Source: an uncultured Burkholderiales bacterium (GTDB lineage: Bacteria > Pseudomonadota > Gammaproteobacteria > Burkholderiales > Burkholderiaceae_E). Taken from it: a DNA stretch of 12,507 nt. A program made the position numbers and the translations under genes. The DNA lies in contig CAIXXI010000362.1 in NCBI GenBank assembly GCA_903923345.1, positions 1-12,507 on the forward strand, in the 5' to 3' direction. This document shows, one piece after another, positions 1 to 5,848 of this stretch (the first letter of the stretch is position 1; the number at the start of each line of letters is the position of its first letter). The notes beneath the pieces are model-generated. The model did not search any database. It had not been told where the DNA came from and was given only the letters and a program-made list of their open reading frames with translations.

Positions 1-318
1 GCCGGCGGCCTGCTCGAGGATTCTTGATGCGGCCTGTTCGCCGGCTTCATCCGGGACCGGATGGCCGGCCTCGATCACAGCCACCCGATCGGTCGCAAGG
101 CCGTGACCATAGCGGGTGATCACTTCGCCGCTCAGCGGCGCCTGGGCAGGCCAGGACAGCTCAACCGCCCGGGCCATCGCGGCTGCTGCCTTGCCGGCTC
201 CGACAACCAGTGTCTTGCCGATGGGCGGCTTCGGAAGGTGCGCCGCCACGATCCGCAATGGATCAGCAGCGGCGACCGCAGCATTAAAACTGTCAAGCAG
301 CAGGGCGCGTGGGTTCAT
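1..318 (-). CDS. ttuD: Glycerate 2-kinase (TtuD/GckA, MOFRL family), N-terminal part only
   Basis: The gene runs off the left window edge, so only its first 106 codons are visible. The visible protein starts MNPRALLLDSFNAAVAAADP. It contains a glycine-rich nucleotide-binding-like stretch, VVGAGKAAAAMA, at about residues 38-49, and EAGHPVPDE at about 83-91. Both are characteristic of the DUF4147/MOFRL glycerate kinases, often annotated as hydroxypyruvate reductase TtuD. Family members phosphorylate D-glycerate to 2-phosphoglycerate in the cytoplasm with ATP. The ATG at 316-318 lies 28 nt after the stop of the Bug gene on the same strand, and no upstream in-frame ATG exists in that gap, so this start is well supported. 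The Shine-Dalgarno is weak, which suggests translation coupled to the upstream gene. Its place downstream of a tartrate dehydrogenase fits a tartrate to glycerate to 2-phosphoglycerate pathway. The missing C-terminal MOFRL part cannot be judged here. Confidence 0.85.
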   Translation of the reverse strand, partial: MNPRALLLDSFNAAVAAADPLRIVAAHLPKPPIGKTLVVGAGKAAAAMARAVELSWPAQAPLSGEVITRYGHGLATDRVAVIEAGHPVPDEAGEQAASRILEQAAG

Positions 319-346
319 CCGAACGGTCGCTCGCCCAGCCAGCCGA

Positions 347-1318
347 TCAGTCGGCGTAGACCCCGGCCTTCTTGATGATCGGGCCCCATTTGTCGATCTC
401 GGCCTTCAGGTGACGCGACAGCCCCTCGGGTGTCTGCTTCTCGGGCGGCACCACCACCACGCCAAGCTCCGCGAAGCGCTTGACCAGACCCGGATCCTTC
501 AGACCGGCCTGCAGAGAGGCAACCAGCTTGTCGAGCACCGGCTTGGGCGTGCCCTTGGGCGCATACACGCCATGCCAGACGGCCAGTTCAAATCCAGGCA
601 AGCCGGCTTCGGCCGCGGTCGGCAGGTCCTTGAGGGTGTCCAGGCGCTTCGGCGTGGTCACCGCCAGTGCCTTGACCTTGCCGGCATTGATCTGAGCCGT
701 GGTCTGCGTGGTCTGGTCGCACAGGATGTCGACCTGTCCGCCGACCAGATCGGTCATGGCCGGCGCGGTGCCTTTGTAGGGCACGGTGGTCAGATCGACT
801 TCAATAGCCTGCTGGAACAGCAGACCGCACAGGTGCGAGGCGGCGCCGAGCCCGGCATTGGCCAGCGTGAGCTTGTCTTTGTTGGCCTTGGCATAGGTGG
901 CCAATTCCTTGACCGAATTGACCGGCAAACCGGTCTTGACCAGCAGGGTCATCGGGACATCAACCACCTGGCCGATGTACTCGAAGTCCTTGAGCGGATC
1001 AAACGGGAGCTTGCGATACAGGGCCGGCGCAGTCGACATGCCGATGTGGTGAATCAGGATGCGATAGCCATCGGCCGGCGCACGGGCCACATCGGCCACC
1101 GCCAGCGTGCCGCCAGCGCCCGGCTTGTTCTCGACGATCACGTTGCCGCCAAGCGATTTCTCCATCGCCTGGGCCAGGCCACGCGCGGCGATGTCGGTGG
1201 GGCCACCCGCGGCAAAGGGCACGACCATCGTCACGGGGCGGGTCGGATAGGACTGGGCCGAGGCCATGCCGGCGGTCAGCGAGAGCGCCAGGGCGCTCAG
1301 GAAGCGAAAGGCTTTCAT
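347..1318 (-). CDS. Bug/TctC-family tripartite tricarboxylate transporter substrate-binding protein
   Basis: A 323-residue periplasmic solute receptor. Residues 1-21 form a Sec signal peptide (basic start MKAFR, hydrophobic core, likely cleavage after ASA). Bug-family landmarks follow in order: PFAAGGPTD at 34-42, ENKPGAGG at 63-70, GLGAASH at 156-162, YKGTAPA at 181-187 and a GGQVDI segment near 193-198. Length is normal for the family. The start at 1316-1318 is chosen over longer in-frame starts because it begins the signal peptide and is preceded by AGGA five nt upstream. Bug proteins bind carboxylates and pass them to TctA/TctB membrane subunits, but none of these is in the window. The gene sits between a tartrate/malate dehydrogenase and a glycerate kinase, so tartrate, malate or glycerate are plausible ligands (inference). 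An intrinsic terminator lies 22 nt upstream of the start. Confidence 0.95.
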   Translation of the reverse strand: MKAFRFLSALALSLTAGMASAQSYPTRPVTMVVPFAAGGPTDIAARGLAQAMEKSLGGNVIVENKPGAGGTLAVADVARAPADGYRILIHHIGMSTAPALYRKLPFDPLKDFEYIGQVVDVPMTLLVKTGLPVNSVKELATYAKANKDKLTLANAGLGAASHLCGLLFQQAIEVDLTTVPYKGTAPAMTDLVGGQVDILCDQTTQTTAQINAGKVKALAVTTPKRLDTLKDLPTAAEAGLPGFELAVWHGVYAPKGTPKPVLDKLVASLQAGLKDPGLVKRFAELGVVVVPPEKQTPEGLSRHLKAEIDKWGPIIKKAGVYAD

Positions 1319-1323
1319 GTTGA

Positions 1324-1327
1324 TCCT
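1324..1327 (-). promoter_or_regulatory. Shine-Dalgarno AGGA of the Bug gene
   Basis: On the minus strand AGGA is followed by five bases (TCAAC) and then ATG at 1318. It decides the start: longer in-frame starts would place more than 90 residues before a perfect signal peptide. The site lies just downstream of the T-run of the leader terminator, so ribosome access requires transcription through that terminator. Confidence 0.7.
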
Positions 1328-1340
1328 GTGTGGGAAGCCG

Positions 1341-1368
1341 AAAAAACACTGCGGCGATGCCGCCGCAG
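1341..1368 (-). terminator. Intrinsic terminator or attenuator in the leader of the Bug gene
   Basis: On the minus strand an 8-bp perfect stem (CTGCGGCG, loop GCAT, CGCCGCAG; 1368 down to 1349) is followed by TG and six consecutive T residues (1346-1341). Seven of eight pairs are G-C, so this is a textbook Rho-independent terminator on the strand of the Bug gene. It ends 22 nt before the Bug start codon, leaving no room for a promoter downstream of it. It could be a leader attenuator, or it could reduce read-through from ttuC, which stops about 140 nt upstream. Confidence 0.8.
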
Positions 1369-1379
1369 GGCTGCAGAAC

Positions 1380-1397
1380 GATTCGCTGACGCGAATC
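1380..1397 (-). promoter_or_regulatory. Stem-loop or dyad in the Bug gene leader
   Basis: A perfect 7-bp inverted repeat (GATTCGC, loop GTCA, GCGAATC on the minus strand) lies 11 nt upstream of the terminator hairpin. It could form an RNA hairpin in the leader or be a protein-binding dyad in DNA. A further short hairpin (CCGGT, loop CCG, ACTGG; 1397-1409) abuts it, so the leader can fold as a row of hairpins ending in the terminator. The role is inferred. Confidence 0.45.
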
Positions 1398-1411
1398 CAG
1401 TCGGACCGGCA

Positions 1412-1439
1412 AGTGTAGCCGTGCTGCACACGGTGTGCA
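1412..1439 (-). promoter_or_regulatory. Possible sigma-70 promoter of the Bug/ttuD unit
   Basis: On the minus strand TGCACA (1439-1434, 4 of 6 matches to TTGACA) is separated by 16 bp from TACACT (1417-1412, 4 of 6 matches to TATAAT). Initiation near 1405 would give a leader of about 87 nt. The match is modest and the -35 box lies inside the palindrome at 1422-1442. It is the best candidate I see in the 187-nt gap between ttuC and the Bug gene. Confidence 0.35.
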
Positions 1440-1442
1440 GCA
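1422..1442. promoter_or_regulatory. 10+1+10 bp perfect palindrome, likely operator
   Basis: TGCTGCACAC, one central base, and GTGTGCAGCA form a perfect dyad with ten-base arms. A one-base centre cannot make a good RNA hairpin loop without breaking pairs, and there is no T-run, so a dimeric regulator site is likelier than a terminator. It covers the -35 box and spacer of the candidate promoter at 1412-1439, the position expected for a repressor. The cognate regulator is not in the window and its family cannot be told from the site alone. Confidence 0.6.
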
Positions 1443-1505
1443 GAATGGACGGTGTCAGCAAGGACATTGCCGACGGCCGGTTGGTCGTCGCAAAGGCGGC
1501 CGATC

Positions 1506-2570
1506 TCAGCGCGTGAGTGCCTCGACGACCGCACGACCGACGTCGGAGGTGCTGGCGGTTCCACCCATGTCGGGTGTGCGCGGGCCCTTCGCAGTGACGG
1601 TCTCGATCGCCTTGAGGATCGCGTCATGGGCCTTCGGATAGCCCAGGTGATCGAGCATCATCGCCCCGGACCAGATCTGGCCGATCGGGTTGGCAATGCC
1701 TTTTCCGTAGATATCAGGGGCCGAACCGTGCACCGGCTCGAACAGCGAAGGAAATTTACGCTCCGGATTGATGTTGCCCGATGGCGCGATTGCGATCGTG
1801 CCGGTGCAGGCCGGGCCGAGATCCGAGAGGATGTCGCCGAAGAGGTTGCTGGCCACCACCACATCGAACCAGTGCGGATTGCGCACGAAATGGGCGGTCA
1901 GGATGTCGATGTGGAATTTCTTCACTGCGACGTCGGGGTAGTCGGCACCGACGGCTTCGACCCGCTCGTCCCAGTAGGGCATGGTGATGAAGATGCCGTT
2001 GGACTTGGTCGCCGAAGTCAGTTGCTTCTTGCGTTTGCCGGCCAGCTCGAAGGCATAGCGCAGGATGCGATCGGTGCCATGGCGGGTGAACACCGACTCC
2101 TGGATCACCACCTCCCGATCGGTGCCGGGGAAGGCTCGCCCGCCCAGAGAACTGTATTCGCCCTCGGTGTTTTCGCGAACCACGTAGAAATCGATGTCAC
2201 CCGGATTGCGCCCGACCAGCGGGCACGGGATGCCGGGCATCAGCCGCACCGGACGCAGATTCACGTACTGATCGAACTCGCGGCGAAACAGCAGCAGTGA
2301 GCCCCACAGCGAGACATGGTCCGGAACGATGTCAGGCCAGCCCACCGCGCCAAAGAAGATCGCATCATGACCCCCGATGCGATCCTTCCAGTCCTTGGGC
2401 ATCATCTCGCCATGCTTAGCGTAGTAATCGCAGCTGGCGAAGTCGAAGTGGTCGAAGTGCAGGGGAATGTTGAATGCCGTGGCGGCGGCTTCCAGGACGC
2501 GCAGGCCCTCGGGCACGACTTCCTTGCCGATGCCGTCGCCGGGGATCACCGCGATGCGATGGGTGCTCAT
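1506..2570 (-). CDS. ttuC: Tartrate dehydrogenase / D-malate dehydrogenase (decarboxylating), TtuC/DmlA type
   Basis: A 354-residue cytoplasmic NAD-dependent beta-decarboxylating dehydrogenase of the isocitrate/isopropylmalate dehydrogenase family. Visible landmarks: GDGIGKEV at 11-18; the substrate arginine region FRREFDQYVNLRPVR at 95-109; VVRENTEGEYS at 130-140 with the catalytic-type Tyr; TKSN with Lys at 188-191; DILTAHF at 222-228; the metal-binding aspartates in SNLFGDILSDLG at 241-252; and the nucleotide-binding EPVHGSAPDIYGK at 278-290. The VVRENTEGEYS and LWGSLLLFRREFD pattern is that of tartrate/D-malate enzymes rather than LeuB. Known members oxidise D-malate to pyruvate plus CO2 or convert tartrate to D-glycerate or oxaloglycolate. 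The exact substrate cannot be read from sequence. The downstream glycerate kinase favours tartrate. The start is set by a strong Shine-Dalgarno seven nt upstream; a longer in-frame start would only add a proline-rich tail. It lies 34 nt after the Nudix gene. Confidence 0.93.
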   Translation of the reverse strand: MSTHRIAVIPGDGIGKEVVPEGLRVLEAAATAFNIPLHFDHFDFASCDYYAKHGEMMPKDWKDRIGGHDAIFFGAVGWPDIVPDHVSLWGSLLLFRREFDQYVNLRPVRLMPGIPCPLVGRNPGDIDFYVVRENTEGEYSSLGGRAFPGTDREVVIQESVFTRHGTDRILRYAFELAGKRKKQLTSATKSNGIFITMPYWDERVEAVGADYPDVAVKKFHIDILTAHFVRNPHWFDVVVASNLFGDILSDLGPACTGTIAIAPSGNINPERKFPSLFEPVHGSAPDIYGKGIANPIGQIWSGAMMLDHLGYPKAHDAILKAIETVTAKGPRTPDMGGTASTSDVGRAVVEALTR

Positions 2571-2577
2571 GTCGATT

Positions 2578-2582
2578 TCCTT
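2578..2582 (-). promoter_or_regulatory. Shine-Dalgarno AAGGA of ttuC
   Basis: AGAAGGAAAT on the minus strand contains AAGGA seven nt before the ATG at 2570. It selects MSTHRIAVIP as the N-terminus over an in-frame ATG 54 nt further upstream, which would overlap the end of the Nudix gene. Confidence 0.7.
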
Positions 2583-2604
2583 CTGATGGGGAATGGGTTC
2601 CGGC

Positions 2605-3495
2605 TCAGGCGAACCAGGCGTCAAAGCCCTCGATCGGGCTGAAACGGCCCTCGTGAATCCGCATGCGGGTCGGACCGGGCATGGCCCGCTGCGACTCAGG
2701 ATGGTCCGGATCGCCGGGATAACAAATCAGCCGCCCCTGCGCCGTCTCGATCGGCTCGGGCCGGATCGTTGGGGGCAGCCGTCCAGCCGCCTCGGCCATC
2801 GCGGCATCCACGGAGTCGAATCGGGACAGATGCGCCAGCGTCATCACCTGTGGCGCCGCCATGTCGATCTCGCGGTGCCAGTAGCGGGTCAGCGCGACCT
2901 TGGGCACCATCCAGGCAGCCGATACCGTCTCGCTGGAATCGGCCTGAACCTGCTGGCCCTGCGGCAATCGGGCCACGAAAAACCGGGTGTCAAAGCGCTT
3001 GCGCATGTTCGAGGACACCTTGGGCGTGATCCAGCGCGACCAGGGCTGCATCAGGGTGGGGTCCAGCCGCAGGTCGAGGGCCTGCAGGACCTCGGCAAAC
3101 GGGCGGCCCTCGCGACGCATCACGCTGGCTTGAACGATCATCGGTTCGGTCACGCCGTCGGCCAGCAGCACGCCGGCCTCTTCGAAGGCTTCGCGGATCG
3201 CGGCCACGAACAGGGCCGCGCCCTCGTTGACATCGAGCCCTGCTTCGCCCAGCCGGGCGTGCAAGGCATCCGGGCGCGCATCGACCCGGCCGAGCACGGA
3301 ATGATGGGCATCTTCGGGATCGAGCTTGCCGCCCGGAAAGACATGGGCGCCTGACAGCACCCGGTCATCGGCCGGGCGCTCCATCATCAGGACTTCCAGG
3401 CCGTGTGAAGCATCCCTGAGCAGCACCAGGCTGGCAGCAGGACGGGGCGCTTGCGGGTCGGTGCCAGCGGGGGCAGAAGCAGTGGTCTCAGTCAT
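2605..3495 (-). CDS. Nudix hydrolase, NUDT19-like with an interrupted Nudix box
   Basis: A 296-residue predicted cytoplasmic Nudix hydrolase. The family motif G-x5-E-x7-REUxEExGU is present in two pieces: GGKLDPE at 55-61 and REAFEEAGV at 101-109. They are separated by 39 residues instead of 7, a 32-residue insertion. This split box is known from NUDT19/RP2-like proteins, several of which hydrolyse CoA or acyl-CoA diphosphate bonds. That substrate is a family-level inference. The N-terminus (ASLVLLRD, LEVLMMERP, FPGGK) matches the start of the Nudix fold, and the C-terminus (GRFSPIEGFDAWF) is intact. The catalytic REAFEE glutamates are present, so the protein should be active. The Shine-Dalgarno is poor. 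The gene is followed after 34 nt by ttuC on the same strand, suggesting cotranscription, although a metabolic link to tartrate is not obvious. Confidence 0.88.
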   Translation of the reverse strand: MTETTASAPAGTDPQAPRPAASLVLLRDASHGLEVLMMERPADDRVLSGAHVFPGGKLDPEDAHHSVLGRVDARPDALHARLGEAGLDVNEGAALFVAAIREAFEEAGVLLADGVTEPMIVQASVMRREGRPFAEVLQALDLRLDPTLMQPWSRWITPKVSSNMRKRFDTRFFVARLPQGQQVQADSSETVSAAWMVPKVALTRYWHREIDMAAPQVMTLAHLSRFDSVDAAMAEAAGRLPPTIRPEPIETAQGRLICYPGDPDHPESQRAMPGPTRMRIHEGRFSPIEGFDAWFA

Positions 3496-3579
3496 CGACC
3501 GATGTTACCAGCGCGCCCTGCCCTTCTCTTTGCTGGCCGGATCAGAAGCCGCGCTTCAGGCCACGCTTCAGGCCGCGCT
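3496..3579. other. Short gap between the MCP and Nudix genes
   Basis: These 84 bp hold most of the 12-bp tandem repeat and a weak 5-bp stem (GAAGC, CGC, GCTTC; 3545-3557) without a T-run. I see no convincing terminator or promoter, so read-through from the chemoreceptor gene into the Nudix gene is possible. Confidence 0.4.
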
Positions 3580-3586
3580 TCAGGCG
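3551..3586. repeat. Three tandem copies of a 12-bp repeat across the MCP stop codon
   Basis: GCGCTTCAGGCC (3551-3562), ACGCTTCAGGCC (3563-3574) and GCGCTTCAGGCG (3575-3586) are contiguous and differ only at the first and last bases. The third copy contains the last codons and stop of the chemoreceptor gene. On the minus strand every copy therefore carries a TGA in the chemoreceptor frame, giving three in-frame stops 12 nt apart. A different frame would read a basic LKRG repeat. This is probably slippage or a local duplication. Confidence 0.85.
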
Positions 3587-5586
3587 TTCGATGCCGATCC
3601 GATCCGGAATCCGGCCACCAGTTCATGCAACTCCTGACTGCTCGCATCGAGCGAGGTGGTCGCAGCCGCCACCTCTTCGACCAGCGCCGCATTGCTCTGG
3701 GTGGCCGATGACAGGTCGGTGAGCGTTGCATGCACCTCGCCAACGCGATCGCGCTGTTCGCGCGAGCCGCTCAGGGCCTGTGCCATCGATTCGGCCACCG
3801 ATCCGGCACTGCCCACCGTGTGCGCCACCCGTTGACCAGCCTGCGCAGCCAGTGCCGAGCCCGCCTCGATGTCGGAGGTCGATCGCGACACGATGCCCTT
3901 GATCTGCTGCGCCGCAGCCGCACTGCGTTGCGCCAGCGATCGCACTTCCTGAGCCACCACCGCAAAGCCGCGGCCCATGTCGCCGGCGCGCGCCGCCTCG
4001 ACCGAGGCATTGAGCGCCAGAATATTGGTCTGAAAGGCGATCCCGTCGATCATCCCGACGATCTCGGAAATCTGACGGCTCTGGGCGTGCAGGGAAGTCA
4101 TGCGATCGACCAGCCCATTGACCGTGCCTTCGGTTTCCTGGACGGCGCGGACCAGCCCCGCCATCTCGCTGTCGGCCCGCCCCAGCGCCTCGACGTTCTC
4201 GACCACCCGGCGACTGACCGCATCCATGTTGACGGCAACCGCCTCGATCGAGGCGGCACTGTGTTCGGTGCGCGACGACAGGTCATTGTTGCCGGTGGCG
4301 ATCTCACGGGCTGAGCCCGAGACCTGCTCGGCGCGCTCGTAGACCGCCTTCATCGTTTCGCTGACCCGGCGCAGCGAATCGCGCAGGGTGTCGAGGGATT
4401 CGGCAACCGCATCACGGCGCGCCTTGTCTGCCTCGTCACTGAAATCGCCTTCTGCCAGCCGCACGATCTTGTCGCCCAGTGCCTGCAGGCTGCCCTGCAG
4501 TGCGGCATACAGAGACGCGAGCAGATACAGCGCCAGAACCAGGCCGGCTGCCGCAATTGCCAGGCGCGTGGCGCGCTCGGATTCGAGCCGATCGATCCGG
4601 GCCTTGAGCAGTCCATCGAGCGAGGTCATCGCGGCTGCATTCAGTGCAGTCGCCGATGCCATGGCCTCGCGGGTGCTGTCGGACCACACCGCCTGCGCCG
4701 GCGCAGCACCGCCGCGGCCGACCCAGCTCTCGGCGGCCTCCACCAGGGCGCGGACCGGCTTGAGGCGGGCTTCCACCGCCAGTGGCTCGGCAAGCGCTGC
4801 GGTATTCGCAACTGCGCGGGCCAAGCCGGCGTTTTGCCGCTCGGTGCTCAGACGAACCACCGCCAGCGCACCGGCCATCGCATTCGCCGAGGCCGAGCGA
4901 CTCGGATCAGCAATCAGTTCGAAGCCGGCCTGACGAACGCGTCCGATCGCATCCAGTACACCGGGGCCGTCAATGACTGAGGCCTGCATCGCGTAGAAAG
5001 AATCCAGATCCGGGTCGAGCACCAGGTTGGCTGAATCGCCCACATGCACACCGGCGGCCATCAAGCGTTCGATCAACTTGTCATGGGCAGCCTGAACCGC
5101 AGCGGCTTGGCTGCCCTGGCTTTCCGACACCACCTGCTGGAAGGCCTGCTGGACCTCCCGGATCCGCTCGCCCGTGTTCAAGGCGGCGCCCTGCGCGGCG
5201 TCGACTTCGGTCAGCCGGGCGATCGCGGTTCTGAGGCTTGCGCCGGCTGCCTCGAATTCAGGCCGGGCCGCCGCCTCTGCGCCGGCCATCCGGCTCGCCT
5301 GCACTCGATGCTCCTCGGTGGCCACCAGCACCGGCACCCAGGCCTGCAACCAGGCCACACCATGGCGCACCTGCTGCGCAAAATCGATCTGGGTCTGGGC
5401 GTTTTGCCAGTAGAACTGCCCGAGCATCCCGATCGGCACCATGAAGGCGCCCACCACCGCAGCCACTTTGAGTGGCAGGTGCAGTCGGTTCATGAACCAC
5501 GCGCCGGGCGCAAGCAACATTGACATGACCGACCCGCCTGAGCGGCCTTTCTGGGTTTGCGAACGCGGGTTGATGCTGGACGCCAT
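3580..5586 (-). CDS. Methyl-accepting chemotaxis protein (transmembrane chemoreceptor)
   Basis: A 668-residue inner-membrane chemoreceptor that would signal through CheW/CheA. Layout: short polar N-terminus; TM1 at about 40-60; helical periplasmic sensor at about 61-340 with an LDPDLDSFYAM motif at 190-200, seen in several helical-bundle sensors; TM2 at about 342-363; HAMP at about 364-417; and a long cytoplasmic coiled coil. The hairpin tip is the invariant-type EIVGMIDGIAFQTNILALNA (508-527), followed by VEAARAGDMGRGFAVVAQEVR. Methylation-type helices flank it (SSRTEHSAASIEA near 437-449; the Ala/Ser-rich segment near 632-650). The C-terminus ends GFRIGSASNA with no CheR/CheB tethering pentapeptide. 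The start is supported by AAGGA six nt upstream. No che genes lie in the window. The gene diverges from the aapJQMP importer. The ligand is unknown; an amino acid would be only a guess from position. Confidence 0.96.
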   Translation of the reverse strand: MASSINPRSQTQKGRSGGSVMSMLLAPGAWFMNRLHLPLKVAAVVGAFMVPIGMLGQFYWQNAQTQIDFAQQVRHGVAWLQAWVPVLVATEEHRVQASRMAGAEAAARPEFEAAGASLRTAIARLTEVDAAQGAALNTGERIREVQQAFQQVVSESQGSQAAAVQAAHDKLIERLMAAGVHVGDSANLVLDPDLDSFYAMQASVIDGPGVLDAIGRVRQAGFELIADPSRSASANAMAGALAVVRLSTERQNAGLARAVANTAALAEPLAVEARLKPVRALVEAAESWVGRGGAAPAQAVWSDSTREAMASATALNAAAMTSLDGLLKARIDRLESERATRLAIAAAGLVLALYLLASLYAALQGSLQALGDKIVRLAEGDFSDEADKARRDAVAESLDTLRDSLRRVSETMKAVYERAEQVSGSAREIATGNNDLSSRTEHSAASIEAVAVNMDAVSRRVVENVEALGRADSEMAGLVRAVQETEGTVNGLVDRMTSLHAQSRQISEIVGMIDGIAFQTNILALNASVEAARAGDMGRGFAVVAQEVRSLAQRSAAAAQQIKGIVSRSTSDIEAGSALAAQAGQRVAHTVGSAGSVAESMAQALSGSREQRDRVGEVHATLTDLSSATQSNAALVEEVAAATTSLDASSQELHELVAGFRIGSASNA

Positions 5587-5592
5587 CTCGGA

Positions 5593-5597
5593 TCCTT
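5593..5597 (-). promoter_or_regulatory. Shine-Dalgarno AAGGA of the MCP gene
   Basis: AAAAGGAT on the minus strand lies six nt before the ATG at 5586. It supports MASSINPRS as the N-terminus instead of the internal Met codons at residues 21 or 23, which would also leave TM1 intact. Confidence 0.65.
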
Positions 5598-5705
5598 TTG
5601 AATCGCGCAGAACAAGACACGGTTGCCTCGATGGTGCGGTTCACGCGGACGAATCGGTCAATCGAAAAGCGCCCGAATGCGCCCCTGATTCGAGCGGAGT
5701 CGCGC

Positions 5706-5717
5706 AGGGCATGCCCT
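5706..5717. promoter_or_regulatory. 12-bp perfect palindrome upstream of aapJ
   Basis: AGGGCATGCCCT is a perfect 12-bp palindrome within the 262-bp divergent region between the chemoreceptor and aapJ. It lies about 20 bp upstream of the candidate aapJ -35 box, where an activator or repressor might bind. Twelve-base palindromes occur by chance in GC-rich DNA, so the regulatory reading is tentative. Confidence 0.3.
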
Positions 5718-5736
5718 TGCACAGCCATTCATCCCC

Positions 5737-5766
5737 TTGTAACGACCATCCGAATGAACGTAGACT
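5737..5766 (+). promoter_or_regulatory. Possible sigma-70 promoter of aapJQMP
   Basis: TTGTAA (5737-5742) and TAGACT (5761-5766) each match four of six consensus bases, with an 18-bp spacer. Initiation near 5773 would leave a leader of about 76 nt before aapJ. It is the best match I found in the intergenic region by eye. I saw no convincing promoter for the chemoreceptor on the other strand. Confidence 0.3.
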
Positions 5767-5848
5767 CCGACGGCACCTCTTCCTCGACGCCTGCATTTCT
5801 GCGTCTCGGGAGGGCAGGCCCGACCAACCCCCTCGTGGAAAACCCGAC

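Larger units (their letters stand above)
5587..5848. other. Divergent intergenic region between the MCP gene and aapJ
   Basis: This stretch of 262 bp must hold promoters for both the chemoreceptor (leftward) and the amino-acid importer (rightward). I find the Shine-Dalgarno of the chemoreceptor, the 12-bp palindrome at 5706-5717 and a weak rightward promoter. A short GGGC/GCCC-type stem near 5808-5825 lies in the aapJ leader. I see no small coding gene here. Confidence 0.5.

Noticed and set aside
116..1516. Long plus-strand open frame of 466 codons opposite ttuD and the Bug gene
   Set aside because: It is antisense to two recognisable genes, has a low-complexity His/Gly/Arg/Gln-rich composition typical of high-GC shadow frames, and shows no known motif.
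1452..2300. Plus-strand open frame of 282 codons opposite ttuC
   Set aside because: The opposite strand carries the full set of dehydrogenase motifs; this frame is a complement artefact.
3551..3586. CRISPR-like array at the 12-bp repeats
   Set aside because: The units are contiguous 12-mers with no spacers and no cas genes nearby; this is a simple tandem repeat.
5587..5690. Possible FliA (sigma-28) promoter for the chemoreceptor, around ACCGATTC on the minus strand
   Set aside because: Only a partial match to the -10 element GCCGATAA was found, with no TAAA-type -35 at the right spacing.
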